IMG/VR virus record: IMGVR_UViG_3300000117_000172
Location: 1 to 28,225 of that record
Direction: 5' to 3' (one strand)
Origin: a virus
Length of the DNA: 28,225 nt
Below are positions 1 to 8,143 of the stretch, in pieces. The position numbers were made by a program, and so were the translations under genes. How positions within the stretch are numbered: position 1 is the first letter of the stretch; the number at the start of each line of letters is the position of its first letter. Below the pieces are notes generated by a model, which was not told where the DNA came from, searched no databases, and saw only the letters and a program-made list of their open reading frames with translations.

Positions 1-651
1 GTTAGCGGCGTTCAAAAGTTCCGAGTTAAGAAAGACGGAACATGTACCGCAACTGCATTTGTAGGTAACGGAGCAGGGCTTACCAATCTGCCTGCTGCAA
101 CTGTAGACACTGGAGAGGATTACACTTGGACAGGCGACCATGAATTTGATGGTGGTGTTACGCTTCCTGCTAATGTGATCGACAGCGACCATTACACCGA
201 TGGTTCCATTGATACGGCTCACATTGGAGACAACCAAGTCACTGCTGACAAACTAGCTCACACAGCAGTTACCGCCGGATCATATACCAACGCAAGTATT
301 ACGGTGGACGCTCAGGGCAGGTTGACTGCTGCTTCTAGTGGTGCAGGCGGTGGCGGTGGTGTTTCCGACATGAGGCTTAAAAGCGATATTGCAAAATTAG
401 AAAATTCTCTTGGGCGTTTAATGAATATTTTCCCAAAGAGTTTTAATTGGAAAGATGGGTATGACCACGTTCACAATAATAAAGGAAAGGACATTGGGCT
501 TTTAGCTCAAGAGGTGGAGATTGCAGAACCAGCTTTGGTGGGCGAACACATGGAATACAAAACTGTTCAATATGAAAAGTTTGTTCCATTGCTGGTTGGC
601 GCAATTCAAGAACTTTACGGCGAAATTAAACAAATAAAAGAAAGAATTTAA
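1..651 (+). CDS. Tail fibre/spike protein, C-terminal part with peptidase S74 chaperone domain (5' end outside window)
   Basis: The frame is open from base 1, so the start lies upstream and 216 residues are visible. The first ~115 residues look like fibre shaft: short Gly/Thr/Asn-rich strands ending in a run of glycines. At residue 122 comes SDMRLKSDI, matching the conserved start of the peptidase S74 / intramolecular chaperone domain. In that family a Ser-Lys dyad (here S122 and K127) cleaves just before the Asp, after the chaperone has trimerised and folded the fibre. The rest fits the family: a GLLAQEVE motif, then YEKFVPLLVGAIQEL and a terminal coiled-coil helix. The expected role is receptor binding or assembly of a trimeric tail fibre. 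The stop codon overlaps the next ATG (TAATG). S74 assignment is firm; the receptor and fibre type are unknown. Confidence 0.88.
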   Translation, partial: VSGVQKFRVKKDGTCTATAFVGNGAGLTNLPAATVDTGEDYTWTGDHEFDGGVTLPANVIDSDHYTDGSIDTAHIGDNQVTADKLAHTAVTAGSYTNASITVDAQGRLTAASSGAGGGGGVSDMRLKSDIAKLENSLGRLMNIFPKSFNWKDGYDHVHNNKGKDIGLLAQEVEIAEPALVGEHMEYKTVQYEKFVPLLVGAIQELYGEIKQIKERI

Positions 652-815
652 TGAACGAAGAAGAACAAACAAAGCAGGCAATTATGACTATCGGAATCCA
701 GATGGAAACTCTGGCTCAACTGCCCTCTGTTAAGCAGTTTTTAGAACTCGATCAAAAACGAAATTTACTAATTAAAACTCTACCTAAAGAAGATGGCAAA
801 GGAGACGAAGAATGA
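651..815 (+). CDS. 54-residue acidic microprotein, hypothetical
   Basis: A short ORF fits exactly between its neighbours. Its ATG overlaps the stop of the fibre gene (TAATG), and its TGA overlaps the next gene's start (ATGA), so translational coupling on both sides argues that it is real. The product begins MNEEEQTKQA and is predicted helical, with acidic ends (GKGDEE at the C-terminus). No family recognised. Its position between a fibre and other tail-end genes suggests a small fibre chaperone or assembly factor, but that is inference only. Confidence 0.6.
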   Translation: MNEEEQTKQAIMTIGIQMETLAQLPSVKQFLELDQKRNLLIKTLPKEDGKGDEE

Positions 816-1189
816 GTCACGCAATATTTACAGTTACGGTAGTTGATCTTGAAGAAGGAACTCACGGTGCTTTGGCAGCAAAGTTCATTGTGGACAAGGA
901 AAATGAAAAAAGACATGCCGCAGAACCTCCAGAATTGCAATTGCCAACTGTGCCTTGGGCAAACTTGGAATCAAGTTATCTTCAAGTTTTGACTTCGACA
1001 ATTCAGTCGGCTCATGAGAATTACATTAAGCAGCAAGCCGATCAACAAGCATCTCAAGATGAGCTTAATGCTCGTTGGCTTGAAGGTGGTGAAGCTGAAC
1101 GTGCGGCTGCTATTGCGGCGTTGCCCCCTGTTGGAACGCCTATTGAAGTAACCCCTCACGATGGTGATCCTGAAGAACATCACGAATAG
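812..1189 (+). CDS. Hypothetical tail-region protein, 125 residues
   Basis: Starts in a 4-base ATGA overlap with the upstream microgene. The N-terminus is strand-like (MSHAIFTVTVVDLEEG), the middle is a long Gln/Ala/Glu-rich helix around residues 60-100 that could form a coiled coil, and the C-terminus is acidic and His-rich (DPEEHHE). It is not recognised as a member of a named family. Placement between the fibre and a predicted Ig-like protein suggests a virion or fibre-assembly function; this is inferred from context only. Confidence 0.7.
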   Translation: MSHAIFTVTVVDLEEGTHGALAAKFIVDKENEKRHAAEPPELQLPTVPWANLESSYLQVLTSTIQSAHENYIKQQADQQASQDELNARWLEGGEAERAAAIAALPPVGTPIEVTPHDGDPEEHHE

Positions 1190-1198
1190 GAAGTAAAC

Positions 1199-1726
1199 AT
1201 GGCTACGCAAAAAATACAATTTGCTTATACGTCTGGTCAAACTCTTACAGCAAAAGTGTTCGCTGTTGGCGGGGATGCTGTTTTACATACGTCTTCGTCT
1301 GTTGCAGAATTGCCTGCAAATAGTGGGCTTTACAAAGCAACATTTACAAGTTCGCCTGCAATTGATGGCAAGCATCGAGCAGTTGTATTTCTTGCAGGCC
1401 AAGGAGTTGCCTCATACGAAGTTAAATTTACTGGAACTGACACAGAAATAGTTCAGGCTGGCGAATTTACCAACGTAGATGTCTCAGGGCTTGGTGGAGC
1501 AGGTTCAATTACTTACCCGCTAACCGTCAAGTCTTCAGGGACTCCGGTAGCAGGAGTTGAGTGCTGGGTTTCTACAGACTCAGCAGGCACAAACGTGGTT
1601 GCGGGTACGCTTACCACAGATGATTTCGGAGTCGTTACGTTTCTTTTAGATGCAGGAACGTATTACCTGTGGCGAGATTCAACAACTCACAGTTTTCCTA
1701 AACCTACAACTATCACGGTGTCCTAA
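1199..1726 (+). CDS. Predicted beta-sandwich virion protein with Ig-like / carboxypeptidase-regulatory-like repeat
   Basis: Has a good ribosome site (GGAAG, 7 bases before ATG). The 175-residue product is strand-rich. Residues ~1-85 read like one beta-sandwich. Residues ~105-175 (from SITYPLTVKSSGTPVAGVECWV through TTDDFGVVTFLLDAGTYYLW) match the general pattern of carboxypeptidase-regulatory/transthyretin-like domains, in which a 'G.p..gv.v...' strand is followed by 'T...G...f.l..G.Y'. Such domains decorate phage tails and capsids and bind surface carbohydrate. The stop overlaps the next start (TAATG). The fold is by pattern only; the role is inferred. Confidence 0.72.
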   Translation: MATQKIQFAYTSGQTLTAKVFAVGGDAVLHTSSSVAELPANSGLYKATFTSSPAIDGKHRAVVFLAGQGVASYEVKFTGTDTEIVQAGEFTNVDVSGLGGAGSITYPLTVKSSGTPVAGVECWVSTDSAGTNVVAGTLTTDDFGVVTFLLDAGTYYLWRDSTTHSFPKPTTITVS

Positions 1727-3123
1727 TGCCGCATACAGAACTTGATCCACAGTTTCAGGACATAACGCCTGCTTGGAAAGGTCTTCCAAACATGAACGGC
1801 TGGTATTTTACCAGCGTTGTGGATGGAATTTCCGAGGAAGCATTGCCGTGGCTTTTAGCTCAAGGATGGCAGCTTAACGCGGCAAACACCGATCAAAGTA
1901 CAGAGCCTCCGACAACAACCTACTTAATGGCAAGGACTAGGTTGCTGCATTGGAATGTGCTTTACAGCCTTTTGGTTGACTTTACTAATTCGTTCAATGA
2001 GGGTCGCTGGGCAAATGATGCAAGGTACGAAGATATTATCTTCAACATGCAAAACATGCTTGACAAGCACCAGTCCGAAGTGACGGAATTTGTAGACGAA
2101 AAGGCTGGGGGTGAAAGCGGCTATCTTACTATAATGCTTAATCAAGTGGATCAAACTGCCGCCGATTACGATTCTTACAAAGAAGAATACCAAAGCAAAG
2201 ATTCAGGTGACAGGGCAACGGAATTAGCCAAGCTCAAGACGACATGGGCAAACGCGGCTGACACTGCTCAAGCCGAATACGACGAAATGACTAGCGGGTT
2301 AAATATCGGGGCTATCATTGACGGAGTTGATGGGGCAATTGATGATTTTGCAGTTGCAGTCACAGCGTTTAACAATGAATACGCCGATCTGGGTACGACT
2401 CTTGTAGCCGACTACGAAGCCCATCAGGTCATAGCAAAGGCTTTGTTAAACGATCTTGGCTCCACAGAGCTTATTAGAATTAACGAGAAGTTTGATGCAG
2501 ATTTGGCAACTCAGAGCCAAGCAATGATCGACAGGGGATTCTATTCTTCAGGAATCATGGCAGACATAACTTCCAGGAACACTCGCGAAAGAAATGAGGC
2601 TATCGCTGAACTCAACGACAAGCTCTCAAGAGAAAAACTCCAGAACCAGCACACGTTGTACGGTCAGCAATACCAAATGCGGCTGGGTGGTTTGGATGCA
2701 AGCATGAAGGCAATTGACGCATCCTCAAAGATTGTTTCTTCAAGATTACAGCATGGTCAATTTTCTGCTGAAATCAGACACAAAATTGCTACTCTTTCAG
2801 TTCAAACAAGGCTTGCAGTTTTAGGTCTGAGAGAAAAATACTACGAATCTTTGCTTCAGTCTATAAGCTGGGAGTCGGCTCGCGAGACGGAAATGTACCA
2901 ACAGCTTGTTCAAGTCCGAATCAGGCAATTTGAAATACTTGGGCGAACAATGCAGCAGGACATGGAACTGCTGAAATACAAACTTGACGGGCGAAATGAA
3001 ATTGCTGCGTCGATCTTTGGTTTTGTTGAGCGAAGAACGGACGCATACCCAGATCAAAACTCAATGGCTCAGTTGGCTACAAACCTTGGCGAAACGGGAG
3101 CAGCAACATGGCAGTCCGCGTAA
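1726..3123 (+). CDS. Helical virion structural protein (tail/neck-associated), 465 residues
   Basis: Starts in a TAATG overlap. The N-terminal ~65 residues are mixed. The rest is almost wholly helical, with long amphipathic stretches at residues ~95-240 and ~260-440. A notable block near residues 265-300 reads RGFYSSGIMADITSRNTRER and continues with alternating charges, as in a coiled coil. The style recurs in phage structural proteins of tail or neck modules, but no named family can be assigned. No signal peptide or membrane segment is seen. The end overlaps the next gene by 16 bases. Confidence 0.75.
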   Translation: MPHTELDPQFQDITPAWKGLPNMNGWYFTSVVDGISEEALPWLLAQGWQLNAANTDQSTEPPTTTYLMARTRLLHWNVLYSLLVDFTNSFNEGRWANDARYEDIIFNMQNMLDKHQSEVTEFVDEKAGGESGYLTIMLNQVDQTAADYDSYKEEYQSKDSGDRATELAKLKTTWANAADTAQAEYDEMTSGLNIGAIIDGVDGAIDDFAVAVTAFNNEYADLGTTLVADYEAHQVIAKALLNDLGSTELIRINEKFDADLATQSQAMIDRGFYSSGIMADITSRNTRERNEAIAELNDKLSREKLQNQHTLYGQQYQMRLGGLDASMKAIDASSKIVSSRLQHGQFSAEIRHKIATLSVQTRLAVLGLREKYYESLLQSISWESARETEMYQQLVQVRIRQFEILGRTMQQDMELLKYKLDGRNEIAASIFGFVERRTDAYPDQNSMAQLATNLGETGAATWQSA

Positions 3124-5048
3124 ATGGACACGAACAGGGAGACATGGGCGAGCCGTTTCGTCGTCGGCAGATACGAAACAATTCCGCTCAAGGCTTTCGC
3201 AACGGTGCGCCTTACGATTCGCGATCTGGCAATGATTCTCCGCTTTGGCCTACCGTTAAAATTAAAATCGGTGTCACTGATGAAGAAATTGAGCCGGACG
3301 GCTACGGAGTAGTTACCGTTTGGAGGAATCCTGTAAATGGAACCGAAGCAGAAAAAACGAACGAAAAAATCCGAGTCTACTTGGATTGGATGCACAACGA
3401 CCAAAGCATTCCCGAAAACACAGAAGTTCTTTGCATAGAGTTTCCAGATGAAAAGCTGTGGCGAGTGTTCATCGACCAAGACCCTGCGGCAGTGGAACTT
3501 GAGCGATGCAGCGATAAAAAAACCGTTCTTGCTTATGACATCGAACTCAGTGAACAACTTGGGAAACTGTCGGACAACAAAGATCGAGTTGTAAGACTTC
3601 GAGATTCCGCGTTTTTTGAAACAGATTGTTGGAAGATCAAAGACAAGTCAGATTGCATTCCTGAAATATGTCCAGACGTTTGCTTGGTTACGCCGGATTG
3701 CAAGACTTGCTACGGCTGCTACAAGCTGACGCAATGTGTAGACCCTTCAATTGTCAAGATAACCAATCCTCAAAATTTGTGCGTAGAGCATGACAAGAGC
3801 AGCGGAAACTTTTTTGATTTGATTGCGCGCGAAGGTGGCGTTGTTTTGCTTGATGACGACTTTTGCTATACCGTTGAGCTTGCGGACAACTGCCTTAATT
3901 CAGAGGAAGTAAAGTTAAAAGGCTTGGCAGAGGATTGCCAGTCGTGCCTTGACTGCTATCGGCTTGAGTTGTGTCCTCCTGATCCAGATTTCCCTCAATC
4001 GTTCCCAGATGACACTATTTACGTTTACAAAGACAATCACAAGTTGTCAGAGGGCGATGTAGTAAAATATGAAGGAAAATGCTACAAGGTTTTTGACGGG
4101 TTTAACAATTGCCCAGAAGAATCAATTCATGTAACAGGCGACCTAGAGAAATATGACGACTGCGAAGATTGTGTAGATTCAGGCTGTTATGAATTTCTAT
4201 CTTGTTCAGAAGCTCAGTACGACAACATAATAGTTCGGTCGGCAACAATGCTTGATTTGGATAATGAAGAATCAGATCAAGAAGGTTATGCAAATGTAGA
4301 CCTAGATCAATACATTGGCAAAGTCGTGCAGACTGCTGACGGAAAGTGCTACACAGTCCAAAAAATATACGAGGGCTGTGATAATGCGTTGGATGTTGTG
4401 ATTGTCGAAGAATACAGTGAATGCGAATGTTGTGGCGTTTACTTGATGGAAGGTTGCTACGGGGCAGAAGACATCTACACGTTTGATGATTTTTGCTACT
4501 ACATACAAAAAGGTGGAGGGCAACTATTCAAGCGGGCTGAAGATGGTCTTTGTTACATTCTCCGAGAACTGGATCAAACAGGAAAAATCGGCGTTCCTTT
4601 TACAATTGAAGCTGAATGGGGGCAGGGGGCGACTTGCGATTATTGCACAGAACCAAGGTATCGTTTAACTCCAAATTGCCCTGATTGCGATACAATTACT
4701 GACGGTGCAAGCGAGTGCGATTCAGAAGAAGGTACAAAAACAGCCGGAGGTAGCCGTGAATGGATTACTGACGAGGATTTATCGGATTACCTTGGGCAAT
4801 ACATAAAAATGCAAAATATTTGTTTTTATGTAACTGAAGCAGAAGACGAAGAAATAACTTTGTATTCTCCGATAAATTTTACTGGTGGATACCCAAATTG
4901 TGAAATTTGCCAGAAAACCTGCCTTTGGGTTGTCACGGATGTTTATGTTACAGATTACGGAATTCGGCAAAAGAAAAAGCAAATTATTGTCGATCAGATT
5001 TGTAGATCAGACGATCAATCAATTATTGATATTGAGGATTGCCCATAA
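3108..5048 (+). CDS. Cysteine-rich modular virion protein, 646 residues
   Basis: The ATG at 3108 follows a GGGAG site. The first ~185 residues have a basic, Arg-rich N-terminus and a beta-type domain. From residue 198 there are about six tandem modules starting near residues 198, 277, 352, 439, 510 and 598. Each opens with C-x2-C (C-E-C-C in the fourth) and mostly continues to a CYxLxxC-like strand. About 40-60 residues later most modules have a CYxV-type strand (FCYTV, KCYKV, KCYTV, FCYYI, ICFYV) and another Cys. I count about 42 cysteines in all. Such spacing could bind zinc or make disulfides in the extracellular virion. No named family recognised. The gene sits inside the tail-protein run and ends in TAATG with the next one. 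Confidence 0.8.
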   Translation: MAVRVNGHEQGDMGEPFRRRQIRNNSAQGFRNGAPYDSRSGNDSPLWPTVKIKIGVTDEEIEPDGYGVVTVWRNPVNGTEAEKTNEKIRVYLDWMHNDQSIPENTEVLCIEFPDEKLWRVFIDQDPAAVELERCSDKKTVLAYDIELSEQLGKLSDNKDRVVRLRDSAFFETDCWKIKDKSDCIPEICPDVCLVTPDCKTCYGCYKLTQCVDPSIVKITNPQNLCVEHDKSSGNFFDLIAREGGVVLLDDDFCYTVELADNCLNSEEVKLKGLAEDCQSCLDCYRLELCPPDPDFPQSFPDDTIYVYKDNHKLSEGDVVKYEGKCYKVFDGFNNCPEESIHVTGDLEKYDDCEDCVDSGCYEFLSCSEAQYDNIIVRSATMLDLDNEESDQEGYANVDLDQYIGKVVQTADGKCYTVQKIYEGCDNALDVVIVEEYSECECCGVYLMEGCYGAEDIYTFDDFCYYIQKGGGQLFKRAEDGLCYILRELDQTGKIGVPFTIEAEWGQGATCDYCTEPRYRLTPNCPDCDTITDGASECDSEEGTKTAGGSREWITDEDLSDYLGQYIKMQNICFYVTEAEDEEITLYSPINFTGGYPNCEICQKTCLWVVTDVYVTDYGIRQKKKQIIVDQICRSDDQSIIDIEDCP

Positions 5049-5446
5049 TGGGATTGAATAAGATACGAAGGTTTGACCGTGGAGATCATATTCTTGTCAT
5101 AAACGTGACAACGGGAGAAAAGTCCGTTGAACCTAAAGAAGCTCCAAGCCTAGTGAGAAAGGCTGCGAACTTTACTAAGGCGGCTGCAAGGCAAGCGTCT
5201 CGCGGAAATCCAAAAGTGTCACTTGAAATCATTAACCGGCGATATGAAATTTGTTCAAACTGCCCAGATGGATTGTTTGCTGAGATCGACCGAAATGACG
5301 TTCCAAAACGACTAAAAGATGTCGAGATAGTTGGGACTTGCATGCACCGAAAATGCGGATGCTATATCCACAACACTGAAACATTTCCTAATAAACTTTC
5401 GTGGGGTACTACTCGGTGTCCTAAAGGTCATTGGGGGGCAACGTAA
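5048..5446 (+). CDS. Small Cys-cluster (zinc-ribbon-like) phage protein, 132 residues
   Basis: The start chosen is the ATG in the TAATG junction at 5046-5050; an in-frame TTG nine bases earlier is less likely. The N-terminal half is basic and helical. The C-terminal half carries a metal-binding-like cluster: C69-x2-C72 (YEICSNCP), then C98, C103-G-C105 (MHRKCGCYI) and C124 in a CPKGHW end. This 'R..IC..CP ... C..CGC ... CP.g.W' layout recurs in small phage proteins of unknown role, usually near structural genes. Zinc binding is inferred from the cysteines. The end overlaps the next ATG by one base. Confidence 0.75.
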   Translation: MGLNKIRRFDRGDHILVINVTTGEKSVEPKEAPSLVRKAANFTKAAARQASRGNPKVSLEIINRRYEICSNCPDGLFAEIDRNDVPKRLKDVEIVGTCMHRKCGCYIHNTETFPNKLSWGTTRCPKGHWGAT

Positions 5447-5985
5447 TGCCTTTGTTTATAGGAGAAGGAGGGGGTCTTTTAAGGCTTCCAACAACAAATA
5501 AATTGATGCGTGCGCCAGCGGGAGAATGCTGTTGCGAAGAATGTGATTGTTGTGTTGCGTTTAAGGATGTGACGCTTGCTGGCGGGTTTGTGATTAACGA
5601 CATTGGGGTTCAATCTACCTCGGATATGTCAACGAACATTCACGAAACAGCATTCTGCGACCAGCAAACGTGGACATTTACAATGACAATCATTAACAAT
5701 ACGGGAATGCCGTGGAATGCAGCAATGCAAGGATATACTTGGATTACTTACCTGTTGTCTGATTTTGAATTTGTTTCGGCATCTCCGACTGAGTATTCAC
5801 AGACGGACAACGGGTCAGACGAAACTATTCTCTGGGATTACAATTACACAACAAGCGAAACTAAGACATTCACCGTGACGTTTAGGAAGAAAAACTGCGG
5901 GGTTGGTCAAGAGTACGACATAAATGGCGGTGTCCAGCAAGGCAAGGACGCTGAACTGACGATTGAACATATTACATGTAGCTAG
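5446..5985 (+). CDS. Predicted beta-sandwich protein with Cys-rich N-terminus, 179 residues
   Basis: The start is the ATG in the TAATG junction. A glycine-rich start (FIGEGGGLLRL) is followed by a dense cysteine patch at residues 28-36 (CCCEECDCC). The rest looks like one Ig-like/DUF11-type beta-sandwich: alternating hydrophobic strands around 'WTFTMTIINNTG' and 'KTFTVTFRKKNC', with the usual 'v.N.tg.p......' pattern. A surface decoration or tail-tip role is likely but inferred. It is the third successive cysteine-rich product in this block. No signal peptide is evident. Confidence 0.72.
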   Translation: MPLFIGEGGGLLRLPTTNKLMRAPAGECCCEECDCCVAFKDVTLAGGFVINDIGVQSTSDMSTNIHETAFCDQQTWTFTMTIINNTGMPWNAAMQGYTWITYLLSDFEFVSASPTEYSQTDNGSDETILWDYNYTTSETKTFTVTFRKKNCGVGQEYDINGGVQQGKDAELTIEHITCS

Positions 5986-5996
5986 AAGGTAGACAA

Positions 5997-8138
5997 ATGC
6001 CGATCACAATATCTTATGGAAATCCAGCTTTAGTGGGGGCAGCTTCGTTTGCGATAGGCAGAGAAAAGGGCAAAATGAAAGCGGGCGCGAAGGCCGCAGA
6101 CATGGCTCAGGGCATGCTGGATCGTCGTGACAAGAAACGAGATGACGAGCGAGACAGGTTTGACAGGCTGAACAAGGAAGCAGCTGATAGGAACCAAAGG
6201 TTTGCCACAGAGCAAGGCCGGCTGGCTGACAGTGAAGCGGATCGCCAGTCTCGACAAAACATTGCAACTTCTAGGCTCAATCAGGACATGCAGAATAAAG
6301 CGAATGCCTTTAAGCAATCGCAAAACGAAGATGCTCAAAAAGAACTTGATGATTGGGGCGAGAGAGATCGTAAAAGAAGAGAGGAATGGGCCAAGAGCAA
6401 TCAAGGCGGTTCAGATGTTTTTGGAAAGCCCTCTGGGGAATACCAAACTCCCGATTGGGACCCTCGTCCTTCAGGCCCTAGCATGGGCGGCGGCATGGGC
6501 GGTGGCATGCGAACGATGGAATTTGATCCGTATGGAAAGGACCGAAACAGAGGTCAATCTCCATTCCCAGGTTACGACGAGTCTTTGCGTCCTATGTATC
6601 CTGAAGATCGGATGCAAGGGCTACTGGATAATCGTCCACCAGTGCCTGAAGGGCCAATCCCTCTTTCCCAACCTCAACAAGAATACGGCCCAATCGGTGG
6701 TGGTGAGTTTGAAGTAGAAATGGGGCTTACTCCTGAACAACAGCAAAGAATGCAGCAGATCAGGACGTACAAGGGACAAATAAACTCTAACCCCGCACTA
6801 GATTACGATCAAAAAGTTCAAGCACTCAATGACGCTGACATTATGCTAGAGGAAGCAAGTGTTCCTCAAGTTATTCCTAAGCGGCAGAACAGGCCAAAAA
6901 CAGCTTGGGAGCAAGAAGTGTTTGAGACTCCACAAGGGCCAGTAACAATAGGCCCTGATGGAATGCCTACATTTATGCAGGGTGCTAAAGAGACTCCTGA
7001 AGAAAAGCAGCAGGCCGAAGCTCAGGCACTTGGATTGGCTTATGCGAATCAAATGAATCCAGATGGCACTCCACGCTACAAACCAGAAGAGATACCAGCT
7101 GCTGTCGCCTCTGCAATGGACAAAAATCCAGGTGACAGGTTGCGTGTTCCAACCCCATTTGAGAAATCGCATCCTGATTACACGACAAACCAAATGGGTG
7201 CGTACATTTCTCCGGTCATGGCAGAGGCTGATGCGGTTAAAGATATGCAGGGGCTGGATCCTGAGAAATACAGCGTTTCAATTAACAAAAGCGGTGACGG
7301 TCGCGCCCAGTTGACTGTCCATGAGAAAGCACAAAAGCCGCTTCCTGATATAGAAAAAGAAGAAGAACCAAAAATTGAATCAAGGGCTATGTCTTGGGAG
7401 GATTACAGCAGTAATGACAAAAGAAGAGATGATGCTGCAAGTGCTTTAGGTGGCGAACCTACTCAAGACCAAATAGACGAATATCTTGAGGATCAGTACG
7501 ACAAATATGTAGACGGGGCAGAGAAAAGAGCTGCTGCCCGAGCTGGTGGCGGTAGCAGTGCCAGTGTTTCTTCTGGAGGAATGCCAGACTACGACCTTTT
7601 AGAGCTTCCGGACGGAAAGCCAGTTGTTTCGTTTGCGGAAAAAACAAAGGGCATGAAAGGGTCAGCACCTCCAGCACAAAAAAATCCAGTGTTGGATAGT
7701 GCAATAAAAGCGACTGGCGGTGGACCTGCCCCAGAAGTGCCTGCACCTGCACCGGAAGTGCCGCCAGCTTCCCCTGATCAGGCGCAGCCGCCACTAAATG
7801 CTATGGGAATGGAGTCCGCTCCTGCACCTGCACAGGCTCCAGCGGCTGCAACAGATGCGGCCCCAAGAACCCCTGGTCCGTTTGAAAAGCCAAAACCTAG
7901 AATGTCAGGAAAAGAAGTTCTCGGGCCAACATCTTCAGCTAAAGAGAGAGACGACTATGACAGAGAAACAAACCAGAGAATGCTTGATTACTATCACAAT
8001 AATCTTGAGTTGACCGATGATATGACCCCCGAGCAGGTAAATGCTAAGCTTGATAGTTTAAGCCAAGAAGAGCTTACGGAGTACATGACTGCACTCGGGT
8101 TAATCATTGAAATTGACAACAAATACAACAGCAAGTAA
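5997..8138 (+). CDS. Low-complexity / coiled-coil internal virion protein, 713 residues
   Basis: RBS GAAGGTAG stands before the ATG. Residues 1-25 are small and hydrophobic (SYGNPALVGAASFAIG). Residues ~25-150 form a highly charged helix rich in Asp-Arg-Lys (coiled coil). Residues ~155-240 are Gly/Met/Pro-rich with a GGGMGGGM patch near 161-171. Residues ~575-625 are Pro/Ala-rich with PAPEVP repeats, and the last ~50 residues are helical. No enzyme motif is seen. It directly precedes the giant polyvalent gene (5-base gap), so it may be a partner in the virion or the ejectosome; this is inferred from position and composition. Confidence 0.72.
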   Translation: MPITISYGNPALVGAASFAIGREKGKMKAGAKAADMAQGMLDRRDKKRDDERDRFDRLNKEAADRNQRFATEQGRLADSEADRQSRQNIATSRLNQDMQNKANAFKQSQNEDAQKELDDWGERDRKRREEWAKSNQGGSDVFGKPSGEYQTPDWDPRPSGPSMGGGMGGGMRTMEFDPYGKDRNRGQSPFPGYDESLRPMYPEDRMQGLLDNRPPVPEGPIPLSQPQQEYGPIGGGEFEVEMGLTPEQQQRMQQIRTYKGQINSNPALDYDQKVQALNDADIMLEEASVPQVIPKRQNRPKTAWEQEVFETPQGPVTIGPDGMPTFMQGAKETPEEKQQAEAQALGLAYANQMNPDGTPRYKPEEIPAAVASAMDKNPGDRLRVPTPFEKSHPDYTTNQMGAYISPVMAEADAVKDMQGLDPEKYSVSINKSGDGRAQLTVHEKAQKPLPDIEKEEEPKIESRAMSWEDYSSNDKRRDDAASALGGEPTQDQIDEYLEDQYDKYVDGAEKRAAARAGGGSSASVSSGGMPDYDLLELPDGKPVVSFAEKTKGMKGSAPPAQKNPVLDSAIKATGGGPAPEVPAPAPEVPPASPDQAQPPLNAMGMESAPAPAQAPAAATDAAPRTPGPFEKPKPRMSGKEVLGPTSSAKERDDYDRETNQRMLDYYHNNLELTDDMTPEQVNAKLDSLSQEELTEYMTALGLIIEIDNKYNSK

Positions 8139-8143
8139 GAAAA

